DNA from: JBALVO01 sp036961445
GTDB taxonomy: Bacteria; Pseudomonadota; Gammaproteobacteria; Pseudomonadales; Halieaceae
Length of the DNA stretch: 48,382 bases
Reading direction: 5' to 3'
Assembly (NCBI GenBank): GCA_036961445.1
Contig: JBALVO010000015.1
Coordinates: 1-48,382 of the forward strand
The notes beneath the pieces were generated by a model, which worked only from the letters and a program-made list of their open reading frames with translations, was not told the DNA's origin and did not search any database. The translations under genes and the position numbers were made by a program. The first letter of the stretch is position 1, and each line of letters opens with the position of its first letter. Of this stretch, positions 35,477 through 44,054 are shown piece after piece.

Positions 35477-37405
35477 ATGGGCAAGATTATAGGAATTGAC
35501 CTGGGAACCACCAACTCCTGCGTATCAGTGCTGGAAGGCGGCAAGCCACGGGTAATTGAGAATGCAGAAGGTGATCGCACAACTCCCTCTATTGTCGGTT
35601 ACACCGAAGAGGGCGAGATTCTGGTAGGCCAGAGCGCCAAGCGCCAGGCGGTTACCAATCCAATGAACACCGTATATGCGGTAAAACGTCTGATTGGGCG
35701 CAAGTTCAAGGACGACGTGGTGCAAAAGGACATTAAGATGGTCCCTTACACCATCACTGCAGCCGACAATGGCGACGCCTGGGTTGAGGCCCGGGGTGAA
35801 AAAATGGCACCGCCTCAGGTGTCTGCCGAAATACTGCGCAAAATGAAAAAGACGGCCGAGGAATTCCTGGGCGAGCCGGTAACAGAAGCGGTTATTACCG
35901 TACCCGCGTACTTTAACGATTCCCAGCGCCAGGCTACCAAGGATGCTGGCAAGATTGCGGGTCTGGATGTTAAGCGCATCATCAACGAGCCAACAGCAGC
36001 AGCGTTGGCCTATGGTATGGATAAAGCCAAGGGCGACCATACCGTGGCTGTCTATGACCTGGGTGGTGGTACTTTTGATATCTCAATTATTGAGATTGCC
36101 GAAGTCGATGGTGAGCATCAGTTTGAAGTGCTGTCTACCAATGGCGACACCTTCCTGGGTGGCGAAGACTTTGACATGCGCCTGATTGAATACCTCGCGC
36201 AGGAGTTCAAAAAAGAGAGCGGTATCGACCTGCATAACGATCCGCTGGCTCTGCAGCGACTCAAGGAAGCGGCTGAGAAAGCCAAGATCGAATTGTCCAG
36301 TTCGCAGCAGACCGAGGTGAACCTGCCTTATATTACGGCTGACGCCTCTGGACCCAAACACCTGGTGGTCAAGCTGTCGCGTTCCAAGCTGGAATCGCTG
36401 GTCGAGGATCTGGTAACACGTTCCATGGCGCCGGTGAAACAGGCTCTGAAGGACGCTGGCCTGAGCCCCAGTGAGATTAACGATGTCATCCTGGTCGGCG
36501 GCCAGACACGTATGCCTATGGTACAAAAGGTAGTGGCAGACTACTTCGGTCAAGAGCCACGCAAGGATGTCAATCCGGACGAAGCGGTCGCTATGGGTGC
36601 CTCTATCCAGGGTGCGGTGTTGGCGGGTGACGTGAAAGATGTACTGCTGCTGGACGTGACTCCGCTGACTCTTGGCATTGAGACCATGGGTGGAGTGGCA
36701 ACAGCACTGATCGAGAAGAACACTACGATTCCTACCAAGAAGTCGCAGATTTTCTCGACAGCGGAAGACAATCAAAGTGCCGTGACTATTCACGTGGTAC
36801 AGGGTGAGCGTAAGCAAGCAACCGGAAACAAGTCACTGGGTCGTTTCGATCTGGCAGACATTCCTCCCTCACCGCGTGGTATGCCCCAGATTGAGGTCAC
36901 CTTTGACCTGGACGCCAATGGCATTTTGCATGTGTCTGCCAAGGACAAGGCAACCAACAAAGAGCAGTCCATTCGTATTACTGCCTCTGGTGGCCTGACC
37001 GACGAAGATATCGAGCAGATGGTGGCCGATGCCGAGGCGAATGCCGAAGCAGATGCCAAGTTCGAAGAACTGATTACCTCGCGCAATACTTGCGACGGCT
37101 TGGTTCACGCGGCGAAGAAAACGATCGAAGAAGCGGGTGAAAACGCCACTGATGAAGAGAAGGCGGCCATTGAGGCAGCTATCACTGAGGCAGAGGAAGC
37201 ACTTAAGGCTGACGATAAGGACGCTATCGATGCGGCTGCTACCAAGTTGACCGAAACAACCGGCCCGGTAGCACAAAAGATGTATGCCGCCCAGGCGGCT
37301 GCCGCCGAAGGTGAGGCTGCTGGTGCTGAGCAAGGTGAAGGCCAGAGCGACGATGCGGTCGATGCTGAGTTTGAGGAAGTGAAAGACGAAAAAAAGGAGG
37401 CGTGA
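35477..37405 (+). CDS. dnaK: Chaperone protein DnaK (Hsp70)
   Basis: This 642-residue Hsp70 has a nucleotide-binding domain from residue 1 (GIDLGTTNSCV, then DLGGGTFDISI and GGQTRMPMVQ), the linker DVLLLDVTPL near 390, a substrate-binding domain and a helical lid. It ends in EEVKDEKKEA, close to the usual EEVKDKK tail. GGAG lies 7 bases before ATG. It is preceded by its own sigma-32-like promoter and followed by strong terminator-type hairpins, so dnaJ depends on read-through or another promoter. Confidence 0.99.
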   Translation: MGKIIGIDLGTTNSCVSVLEGGKPRVIENAEGDRTTPSIVGYTEEGEILVGQSAKRQAVTNPMNTVYAVKRLIGRKFKDDVVQKDIKMVPYTITAADNGDAWVEARGEKMAPPQVSAEILRKMKKTAEEFLGEPVTEAVITVPAYFNDSQRQATKDAGKIAGLDVKRIINEPTAAALAYGMDKAKGDHTVAVYDLGGGTFDISIIEIAEVDGEHQFEVLSTNGDTFLGGEDFDMRLIEYLAQEFKKESGIDLHNDPLALQRLKEAAEKAKIELSSSQQTEVNLPYITADASGPKHLVVKLSRSKLESLVEDLVTRSMAPVKQALKDAGLSPSEINDVILVGGQTRMPMVQKVVADYFGQEPRKDVNPDEAVAMGASIQGAVLAGDVKDVLLLDVTPLTLGIETMGGVATALIEKNTTIPTKKSQIFSTAEDNQSAVTIHVVQGERKQATGNKSLGRFDLADIPPSPRGMPQIEVTFDLDANGILHVSAKDKATNKEQSIRITASGGLTDEDIEQMVADAEANAEADAKFEELITSRNTCDGLVHAAKKTIEEAGENATDEEKAAIEAAITEAEEALKADDKDAIDAAATKLTETTGPVAQKMYAAQAAAAEGEAAGAEQGEGQSDDAVDAEFEEVKDEKKEA

Positions 37406-37408
37406 TTA

Positions 37409-37457
37409 GTTAGCGCACCTAGCTAACGCAGCGCACTTCACAGTGCGCTGCGTTTTT
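37409..37457 (+). terminator. Strong terminator with preceding hairpin after dnaK
   Basis: ACGCAGCGCACT (37426-37437) and AGTGCGCTGCGT (37442-37453) form a perfect 12-bp stem with loop TCAC, followed by a T-run. Just before it GTTAGC (37409-37414) pairs with GCTAAC (37422-37427), overlapping the terminator stem by two bases, so the two could be alternative folds. Confidence 0.9.
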
Positions 37458-37465
37458 GTGATCAA

Positions 37466-37496
37466 GACTACGCGGGACATCAGTGCCCGCGTAGTC
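37466..37496 (+). terminator. Second hairpin between dnaK and dnaJ
   Basis: GACTACGCGGG (37466-37476) and CCCGCGTAGTC (37486-37496) pair perfectly around a 9-base loop, followed by GTTTC. It may be a back-up terminator, an mRNA-stabilising stem-loop for processed dnaJ message, or a thermosensitive leader structure. Confidence 0.6.
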
Positions 37497-37547
37497 GTTT
37501 CAGAATGAACGGGAGGATGGCCTCCCCATGGACGGCCGCAAGGGATT

Positions 37548-38678
37548 ATGTCAAAACGCGATTATTATGAAATTCTTGGTGTTGACAAGAATACCGACGA
37601 AAAAGACGTTAAGAAGGCCTATCGACGGGTAGCGATGAAGTATCACCCGGATCGTAATCCGGATGATCCGGATGCCGACGAGAAATTCAAGGAGGCTACC
37701 GAGGCCTACGATGTCCTGATGGATAGCGAAAAACGTGCGGCCTACGATCAGTACGGCCATGCCGGTGTCGACCCCAATATGGGTGGCGGCATGGGGGGTG
37801 GTAACTTCAGCGATATCTTTGGCGACGTATTTGGCGATATTTTTGGTGGCGGCGGAGGCGGCGGCCGTGGTCGTGGCGGCCCCCAGCGAGGCTCTGACCT
37901 GCGCTATACCCTTGATATCTCTCTGGAAGATGCGGTCAAGGGTGCGACGGTAGAGATTCGCGTTCCCAGCCTGAGCGCCTGTGAAACCTGCGATGGTTCG
38001 GGTGCCAAAAAAGGCAGTTCACCGGTAACCTGCGGCACCTGCGGTGGTGCGGGCCAGGTGCGCATGCAACAGGGTTTCTTTCAGGTGCAACAGACCTGTC
38101 CTACCTGTCGCGGACGCGGCAAGTCTATTACAGATCCCTGCGGGTCCTGCCATGGTCAGGGCCGGGTAGAAAAAACCAAAACCTTGTCGGTGAAAGTGCC
38201 ACCTGGCGTTGATACCGGTGACCGCATTCGTTTGTCTGGTGAAGGTGAGGCAGGCCCGGATGGCGGTCCATCAGGGGACCTGTTTGTGCAGATGTCAGTC
38301 AAGCAACATGCCATTTTTGAACGCGACGGCAAGAACTTGTATTGTGAGGTGCCGATCACCTTTGTGGATGCTGCGCTGGGTGGGGAGCTGGAAGTGCCGA
38401 CATTGGACGGTCGAGTGAAATTGAAAATTCCGCCTGAGACGCAGACCGGCAAATTGTTTCGCCTGCGCGGCAAGGGAGTGAAACCGGTGCGTGGCGGCAG
38501 TGTTGGCGACTTATTGTGTCGGGCTGTGTTGGAAACGCCGGTTAAGCTGAACAAGGAGCAAAAAGCGCTGCTGGAGAAGTTTCAGGAAAGTCTGGGTGAG
38601 GGTGGTAAATCCCAATCTCCACGGCAATCCAGCTTTTTTGAAGGGGTGAAACACTTTTTCGATGATATGAAAATATGA
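37548..38678 (+). CDS. dnaJ: Chaperone protein DnaJ (Hsp40)
   Basis: DnaJ delivers substrates to DnaK and stimulates its ATPase. The 376-residue protein has an N-terminal J domain with HPD (YHPDRNP, residues about 32-34), a Gly/Phe-rich linker, and four CxxCxGxG-type zinc motifs (CETCDGSG, CGTCGGAG, CPTCRGRG, CGSCHGQG). A substrate-binding C-terminal domain follows. AAGGG precedes the ATG. Its last four bases overlap dapB, so the two are coupled. Confidence 0.98.
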   Translation: MSKRDYYEILGVDKNTDEKDVKKAYRRVAMKYHPDRNPDDPDADEKFKEATEAYDVLMDSEKRAAYDQYGHAGVDPNMGGGMGGGNFSDIFGDVFGDIFGGGGGGGRGRGGPQRGSDLRYTLDISLEDAVKGATVEIRVPSLSACETCDGSGAKKGSSPVTCGTCGGAGQVRMQQGFFQVQQTCPTCRGRGKSITDPCGSCHGQGRVEKTKTLSVKVPPGVDTGDRIRLSGEGEAGPDGGPSGDLFVQMSVKQHAIFERDGKNLYCEVPITFVDAALGGELEVPTLDGRVKLKIPPETQTGKLFRLRGKGVKPVRGGSVGDLLCRAVLETPVKLNKEQKALLEKFQESLGEGGKSQSPRQSSFFEGVKHFFDDMKI

Positions 38679-39487
38679 CCACAAGAATTGGCATCACCGG
38701 CGCCGCAGGTCGTATGGGGCGCATTCTGATCGAGGCTGTTGGCCTGGCCGGACCAGGCAAGCTCACGCTAGCTGCTGCGATCGAGCGCCCGGAGAGTAGT
38801 TTGCTGGGTGCTGATTCTGGTGAACTGGCCGGCCAGGGTCGCAACGGCGTTCCCGTGGTGGGCTCCCTCCAGGATGTGATTGATGATATTGATGTGCTCA
38901 TTGATTTCACGGTGCCGGCTGCAACCATGGCTAATTTAGAGCTCTGTGCGCAACACGGTGTTGCCATAGTGATTGGTACCACCGGGTTTACCACGCAGCA
39001 GCAGGTCGAGATTGAGCGTTGCGCAGGCACTATCGCAGTGTGTAAAGCCACCAATTTCAGCACTGGCGTCAACCTGTGCTTTCAGTTGCTGGATATGGCT
39101 GCCCGGGTACTGGGCGATGACGTAGATATCGAGGTGTACGAGGCGCATCATCGCCATAAAATCGACGCCCCGTCAGGCACCGCACTCAGTATGGGCGAGG
39201 TTGTGGCCAATGCCCTGGGTCGTGACCTGCAGCAGGTTGCTGTATATGGCCGCGAGGGACAGACGGGCGCACGCGAGCGCGAAACTATTGGCTTTGCCAC
39301 TGTGCGCGCTGGCGATATTGTTGGCGATCATACCGTTACCTTTGCGGCAGAAGGTGAGCGCGTGGAGATTACCCACAAAGCCTCCAGTCGGATGTCTTTT
39401 GCGCGCGGCGCCGTACGTGCGGCGGCATGGGTGGGGTCGCAAAACCCTGGTTTATACGATATGCAGGATGTACTGGGCCTTAAATAG
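38675..39487 (+). CDS. dapB: 4-hydroxy-tetrahydrodipicolinate reductase
   Basis: DapB uses NAD(P)H to reduce 4-hydroxy-tetrahydrodipicolinate in lysine and meso-diaminopimelate synthesis, supplying peptidoglycan. The 270-residue product has the nucleotide-binding GITGAAGRMGR at residues 6-16, the active-site EAHHRHKIDAPSGTA near 155-170 and a closing GLYDMQDVLGLK. It overlaps dnaJ by four bases (ATGA). carA, often next in related genomes, is not here; a cnoX-like gene follows instead. Confidence 0.97.
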   Translation: MTTRIGITGAAGRMGRILIEAVGLAGPGKLTLAAAIERPESSLLGADSGELAGQGRNGVPVVGSLQDVIDDIDVLIDFTVPAATMANLELCAQHGVAIVIGTTGFTTQQQVEIERCAGTIAVCKATNFSTGVNLCFQLLDMAARVLGDDVDIEVYEAHHRHKIDAPSGTALSMGEVVANALGRDLQQVAVYGREGQTGARERETIGFATVRAGDIVGDHTVTFAAEGERVEITHKASSRMSFARGAVRAAAWVGSQNPGLYDMQDVLGLK

Positions 39488-39532
39488 GACTGGTTGGTGA
39501 GTGGAGCTAGTGGCGTAAATGGAGAGAGTGCT

Positions 39533-40387
39533 GTGAGTGATTTTATCGTTAATATCGATGAGACCAATGCGGCTCAGCTGCTGATTGAGGAATCCCATAA
39601 TCGGCCTGTGGTAGTCGATTTCTGGGCGGATTGGTGTGAGCCTTGCAAAGTATTGATGCCGCTGCTGGAGCGCATAGCCAACGAGTACCAGGGCGCTTTT
39701 CTGCTGGCCAAGGTTAACGCCGACGAGCAGCAAATGATCTCCCAGCAATTTGGTGTACGCAGCCTGCCAACGGTTATGGTGATCCAAAACGGTCAGCCGG
39801 TCGACGGTTTTACCGGCGCTCAGGCTGAGGCGCAGGTGCGCGCTATGCTGGAAAAATACCTGCCCAAGCCCTGGGATGGTCTGCTGTTATTGGCCCAGGA
39901 AGCGATGGACAAGGGCGAGTTTTCCCAGGCATTGTCGCCGCTGCGCCAGGCCTGGGAAGACTCCGGACGTGTTTACGAGATTACGGTGACGTATGTGCAT
40001 GCCCTGATAGAAAGTTTGCGCCTGGATGAGGCCGAAGCAGTACTCGACGGCATCCGTATGGCCGATCAGGATGCCGCTTATGAGCAGTTGCGTGCCCAGT
40101 TGGAGATCAAGCGGGAGGCCGCTAAATCTCCCGAGATCGAGGCGCTGGAACAACAACTGGCGGCCTCCCCGGATGATCTGGATGTACGCTACCAACTGGG
40201 AGTGCAATATACCGATGCCGGGCAGTTCAAGGACGCCATGGAGCATTTCATTATTATATTGCGCAAGGAGCTTGATCACGGTGATGGTGCCACCAAGCGA
40301 TTGCTGTTAGATACGATTGCCAGCCTGGGCAAGGGCGACCCACTCGCCGTGGAATACCAGCGGAAATTGTACAGCCTGTTATATTAA
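39533..40387 (+). CDS. cnoX: CnoX-like thioredoxin/TPR chaperone
   Basis: CnoX (YbbN) proteins join a thioredoxin domain to TPR repeats and protect clients from overoxidation, passing them to chaperones. The 284-residue product has a thioredoxin domain (residues about 1-108) with an intact active site W34-C35-E-P-C38 and a cis-proline in SLPTV. TPR-type helices cover about 115-284. E. coli YbbN has a degenerate site; here CxxC is complete. The start is GTG at 39533 with GGAGAG upstream. It lies 45 bases after dapB, so it may be carried on the dnaJ-dapB message, which fits a folding role. Confidence 0.88.
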   Translation: MSDFIVNIDETNAAQLLIEESHNRPVVVDFWADWCEPCKVLMPLLERIANEYQGAFLLAKVNADEQQMISQQFGVRSLPTVMVIQNGQPVDGFTGAQAEAQVRAMLEKYLPKPWDGLLLLAQEAMDKGEFSQALSPLRQAWEDSGRVYEITVTYVHALIESLRLDEAEAVLDGIRMADQDAAYEQLRAQLEIKREAAKSPEIEALEQQLAASPDDLDVRYQLGVQYTDAGQFKDAMEHFIIILRKELDHGDGATKRLLLDTIASLGKGDPLAVEYQRKLYSLLY

Positions 40388-40402
40388 TCACGATGTCCTG
40401 TG

Positions 40403-41446
40403 ATGCCAGATAATACGATCAATCCTCCGTCCGCGCTGCAGCCTGGACTGTCTCTATGCATGATCGTAAAAAATGAGGCCTATTTTCTGGCGCGCTGCCT
40501 CACTGCGGTAAAAGACTATGTAGATGAAATTATACTGGTGGACACCGGGTCGACAGATGAGACCAAGGCCATTGCTGCGCAATTCACCGACAAGATCTAT
40601 GACTTTGCATGGATTGATGATTTCTCTGCCGCCAGAAACTATGCCCTTGATAGAGCGACCCGCGATTGGATTCTTGTTCTTGATGCCGATGAACTTGTTG
40701 CTGAGCAAGATCTGCAAGCCATTAGAGAACTAATTGTCGATACATCAAAGGATGCTTTTTTCTTTATTCAGTACAATTACAACGATGACCCGCTGACCAA
40801 AGATTGGCAACCTGTTAGACAGGCGTCATATTATAGCGGCGGTTATGCAGGGTACAGATGTAACCCTATAGCGCGACTTTTTCGTGCTAATTCGGGGATT
40901 CGCTATCACGGTCGAGTACATGAGGTCATTGATCCGTCACTTGAAGCTTTAAGTTTCGCCATCCTGGATACTCCCATTCATCATCATATGGATAGTGATC
41001 CGACAAAGCCCAAGAGAGACCGACAAATAAATTACCTACGTCTCCTTGAACGGGAATTGGAAATTCATCCCGATGGAAGACTCTATGCCAGCGCGGCTTC
41101 TGTGCATATGCACCACGCACAAGATTATGCCAAGGCTAATCTGTATTTTGAGAGGGCCGTGGAATTAGGCTATAACGTGAATCAAAATCGGGAGAGTCAG
41201 GCTGAAGCTAACTACCGCCTGGGTCAGTTTGATGAATCTAGTGCAATCTATCGAGTCCTTTATAACGCCGGCTACATAACGCTCAGTTTGTGTATCAATC
41301 TCGCGAACCTGGCAGTCAAAGGTCGGGATTTTACAGGCGCAGTTGAGTTGCTCAAAGAAGCTCTGCCTTTGACAGAGCCGGGTGGGGATACAGCGATGCG
41401 AATACGACACAATATAAAACACCTTGAAAGTCAGATAAATAGCTAG
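40403..41446 (+). CDS. Family 2 glycosyltransferase with C-terminal TPR-like repeats
   Basis: The 347-residue product has a GT-A domain (LSLCMIVKNEAYFLARCL at about 16-33, VDTGSTDET at 46-54, the metal-binding DAD at 94-96) and a helical TPR-like second half (about 215-340, e.g. YAKANLYFERAVELGYN). This layout resembles GT2 enzymes that glycosylate peptides, such as SunS-type, as well as some lipopolysaccharide enzymes. The donor and acceptor are unknown. GTG at 40400 is an alternative start; neither has a good ribosome binding site. Its base composition is visibly richer in A/T than the flanking genes, suggesting a different history. It sits between the folding genes and the acyl-CoA operon with no obvious link. 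Confidence 0.85.
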   Translation: MPDNTINPPSALQPGLSLCMIVKNEAYFLARCLTAVKDYVDEIILVDTGSTDETKAIAAQFTDKIYDFAWIDDFSAARNYALDRATRDWILVLDADELVAEQDLQAIRELIVDTSKDAFFFIQYNYNDDPLTKDWQPVRQASYYSGGYAGYRCNPIARLFRANSGIRYHGRVHEVIDPSLEALSFAILDTPIHHHMDSDPTKPKRDRQINYLRLLERELEIHPDGRLYASAASVHMHHAQDYAKANLYFERAVELGYNVNQNRESQAEANYRLGQFDESSAIYRVLYNAGYITLSLCINLANLAVKGRDFTGAVELLKEALPLTEPGGDTAMRIRHNIKHLESQINS

Positions 41447-41454
41447 GTTTTGGC

Positions 41455-41614
41455 CCAGGAGACTGTCCTGTGCAGTCAATATTTCTGTACCCCCAAATCC
41501 TTGTTTTGTAGCGCCGGAATCGCTAAGGTACATGCCCCGAAAATGAAAAACATACTCAAAGGTCAAATTAACCTGTATTGAGTGCTTGTTAACAGTCTCC
41601 AGGCGAGTGCCTGG
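41455..41614 (+). promoter_or_regulatory. Dyad-rich control region before the acyl-CoA dehydrogenase operon
   Basis: CCAGGAGACTGT (41455-41466) faces ACAGTCTCCAGG (41592-41603), 11 of 12 complementary. Between and around them lie ACTCAAAGGT (41554-41563) facing ACCT-gta-TTGAGT (41571-41583), the palindrome TGTTAACA (41587-41594), and a hairpin CCAGGC-GAGT-GCCTGG (41599-41614) ending 31 bases before the start. These fit operators of a TetR- or similar type of lipid-responsive regulator, but none is identified. Confidence 0.4.
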
Positions 41615-41645
41615 TAGTACACAGACGTGAAAAAGAGGTAACACT

Positions 41646-42830
41646 GTGGATACATCATTTGCACCGGAGGATATTGCCTTCCGTGACGAGGTTCGTGGAT
41701 TCTTTGCCCAGGCATTCGACAACGAACTGCGCGAGCGGTTGGAGTCGCGGGATCCCGTGATCTTTAAACAGGCCGTTATCGAGTGGCAGAAGCGCTTGCA
41801 TGCCCAGGGCTGGATAGCCCCAGGGTGGCCGGTGGAATGTGGCGGCACGGGTTGGAATGCCACCCAGAGCTTTATTTATGAGACCGAGCGGGCTGCAGCG
41901 GGTATTCGCGATGTTATCCCCTTTGGTCTGAAGATGGTGGGTCCGGTGATCTATACCTTTGGCACCGAAGAGCAGAAAGCGCGTTTTCTACCTGCCATTT
42001 TGGCCAGCGACGACTGGTGGTGCCAGGGCTATTCCGAGCCCGGTTCAGGCTCAGACCTGGCGTCCTTGAAAACCAAAGCGGTGCTCGATGGAGACGAGTA
42101 TGTGATAAATGGCGCCAAGATCTGGACCAGCTATGCACAGTACTCCGATTGGATTTTCTGTCTGGTGCGCACCAATAGCGACGGTAAGAAACAGGAAGGG
42201 ATCAGCTTTTTGTTGATTGATATGGCCTCGCCGGGCATCAAGGTTAACCCGATCGAATCGATAGACAGTCATCACAGCCTGAACGAGGTTGAATTTAACG
42301 ATGTGCGGGTGCCAGTGGCCAATCTCATCGGAGAGCAGGACAAGGGCTGGACGTATGCCAAGGCCCTGTTGGCGCACGAGCGTACGTCTATAGCCGGCGT
42401 GGCTGACTCGCAAAGGGGGCTGCGGCAAATTGGCGAATATGCCGCGCGTGAAGTCAATGGCGGCAAGGCTCTGTTGTCTGATCCGTTGTTTCAAAAGCGG
42501 ATCTCAGATATTGAAATTGACCTGATGGCCCTGGAGTTTACCGAACTGCGTGTACTGGCCTCCGTAGCAACCGGCGGCGCGCCGGGCGCAGAGTCCTCAT
42601 TGCTGAAGATCAAAGGCACTGAACTGCAGCAGGCCATACAGGAATTGTCGATGGATGTAGCAGCCTATTACCAGGGCTTGTTGCCCGGCGACTTTAGTAC
42701 TGAGCAGGTAGGTCATGACTTTGGTAGCAAAGCGCGCCAGTCCTATATGTATGGTCGGGCGGCCACCATTTACGGTGGCTCGAACGAAGTGCAGAAAAAT
42801 ATCATTGCCAAGGCCGTTCTCGGTCTGTAA
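41646..42830 (+). CDS. Acyl-CoA dehydrogenase, probable alpha-type subunit
   Basis: The 394-residue flavoprotein has the family's flavin/substrate motif WWCQGYSEPGSGSDLASLKT and ends IYGGSNEVQKNIIA. This closing motif replaces the YEGT glutamate found in medium-chain enzymes and is typical of proteobacterial/actinobacterial acyl-CoA dehydrogenases working on unusual acyl chains. The start is GTG with AGAGG upstream. The next gene encodes a second, shorter and more degenerate dehydrogenase 35 bases later. Such pairs often form alpha2-beta2 enzymes acting on steroid side chains or other bulky acyl-CoAs. Which substrate applies here is not known. Confidence 0.9.
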   Translation: MDTSFAPEDIAFRDEVRGFFAQAFDNELRERLESRDPVIFKQAVIEWQKRLHAQGWIAPGWPVECGGTGWNATQSFIYETERAAAGIRDVIPFGLKMVGPVIYTFGTEEQKARFLPAILASDDWWCQGYSEPGSGSDLASLKTKAVLDGDEYVINGAKIWTSYAQYSDWIFCLVRTNSDGKKQEGISFLLIDMASPGIKVNPIESIDSHHSLNEVEFNDVRVPVANLIGEQDKGWTYAKALLAHERTSIAGVADSQRGLRQIGEYAAREVNGGKALLSDPLFQKRISDIEIDLMALEFTELRVLASVATGGAPGAESSLLKIKGTELQQAIQELSMDVAAYYQGLLPGDFSTEQVGHDFGSKARQSYMYGRAATIYGGSNEVQKNIIAKAVLGL

Positions 42831-42865
42831 CCCCGCGGCAAATAAAGCGAATAGAGAGGTATTAG

Positions 42866-44002
42866 ATGAATTTTGATTTTACAGAAGAGCAAGTGATGCT
42901 GCGGGACAGCGTGGCACGTTTTATTCAGGACGATTACGATTTTGATAAACGTCGGCGTATTGCCGCTTCCGATGAGGGTATGAGCAAAGAAGATTGGCAG
43001 ACCTTTGCGCAGCTGGGCTGGTTGTCTATCCCATTTTCTGAAGAGCACGGTGGCTTCGGTGGCGGTGCGGTAGATATCATGTTGATGATGGAGCAACTGG
43101 GTAAGGGTCTGGTGCTTGAGCCCTACCTGGCGACAGTATTGATGTTTGGCGGCTTACTGCAAAAAGGCGGCAGCGCTGAGCAGCAAGCGGCCTATATCCC
43201 AAAGATTATCGACGGCAGCTGTCTGGGCGCTTTCGCCTACCTGGAGCGACAGAGCCGTTTCGAGCTGTCGGATGTGAAGACTACGGCAACTGCTGATGGC
43301 AGTAACTATCGGTTGAATGGCGAAAAGGTCGTCATACTTAACGGCGCCAATGCCGATCATGTCATCCTTTCGGCCCGCACCAGCGGCGAGCAGAGCGACG
43401 AACACGGCATCAGTCTGTTCCTGTTGCCAACCAACGCCAGCGGGGTAGATAAACTCAGCTATCGTATGATGGACGGGCAGTTGGTCGCCAACCTGACGTT
43501 TACTGATGTGCAGGTGAGCGCTGCCGATCTGGTCGGTGAGTTACATGAGGGCTATGCGTTAATAGACGCGATAGCGATGGATGCTACCCTGGCCATAGCC
43601 GCAGAAGCGGTCGGCATTATGGAATTGCTCAACGCCAAGACCGTAGAATACACCAAGACCCGTGAACAGTTTGGCGTAGCTATTGGTAGTTTCCAGGCCT
43701 TGCAACATCGCATGGTGGAAACCTTTATGGCTCATGAGCAAACCAAATCACTGCTCTACCGCGCAGTGTGCGCCATAACCGATGAGCAGGAGGATGCTGC
43801 CACGGCGATTCACGCGCTAAAGGTGATGGTAGATCGCGCCGGCAAACAGGTATTCGGCGAAGCCATCCAGTTGCACGGCGGTATGGGTATCACCGATGAG
43901 CTGGATATCGGTCATTACGCCAAACGATTGATGATGATTAACACAACCTTTGGTAATGGCGATCATCATCAGGCAAAATTCATCGCCTCACGCTATAACT
44001 AG
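42866..44002 (+). CDS. Acyl-CoA dehydrogenase, probable beta-type subunit
   Basis: The 378-residue protein starts MNFDFTEEQVMLRDSVARFI and has a recognisable C-terminal helical domain (TREQFGVAIGSFQALQHRMVE and LHGGMGITDE). The flavin motif 'TEPxxGSD' is absent (LERQSRFELSD in its place), and the catalytic-loop region reads TTFGNGDHHQ with no glutamate at the usual position. These losses suggest it works as the partner of the upstream dehydrogenase. It resembles PimD/ChsE-type small subunits in general layout. It is 35 bases downstream of its partner. Confidence 0.87.
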   Translation: MNFDFTEEQVMLRDSVARFIQDDYDFDKRRRIAASDEGMSKEDWQTFAQLGWLSIPFSEEHGGFGGGAVDIMLMMEQLGKGLVLEPYLATVLMFGGLLQKGGSAEQQAAYIPKIIDGSCLGAFAYLERQSRFELSDVKTTATADGSNYRLNGEKVVILNGANADHVILSARTSGEQSDEHGISLFLLPTNASGVDKLSYRMMDGQLVANLTFTDVQVSAADLVGELHEGYALIDAIAMDATLAIAAEAVGIMELLNAKTVEYTKTREQFGVAIGSFQALQHRMVETFMAHEQTKSLLYRAVCAITDEQEDAATAIHALKVMVDRAGKQVFGEAIQLHGGMGITDELDIGHYAKRLMMINTTFGNGDHHQAKFIASRYN

Positions 44003-44054
44003 TGCGTCAACACAGAACGGGCCAGCGTCGCTAGGCCGCAACCGGAGAATTATA

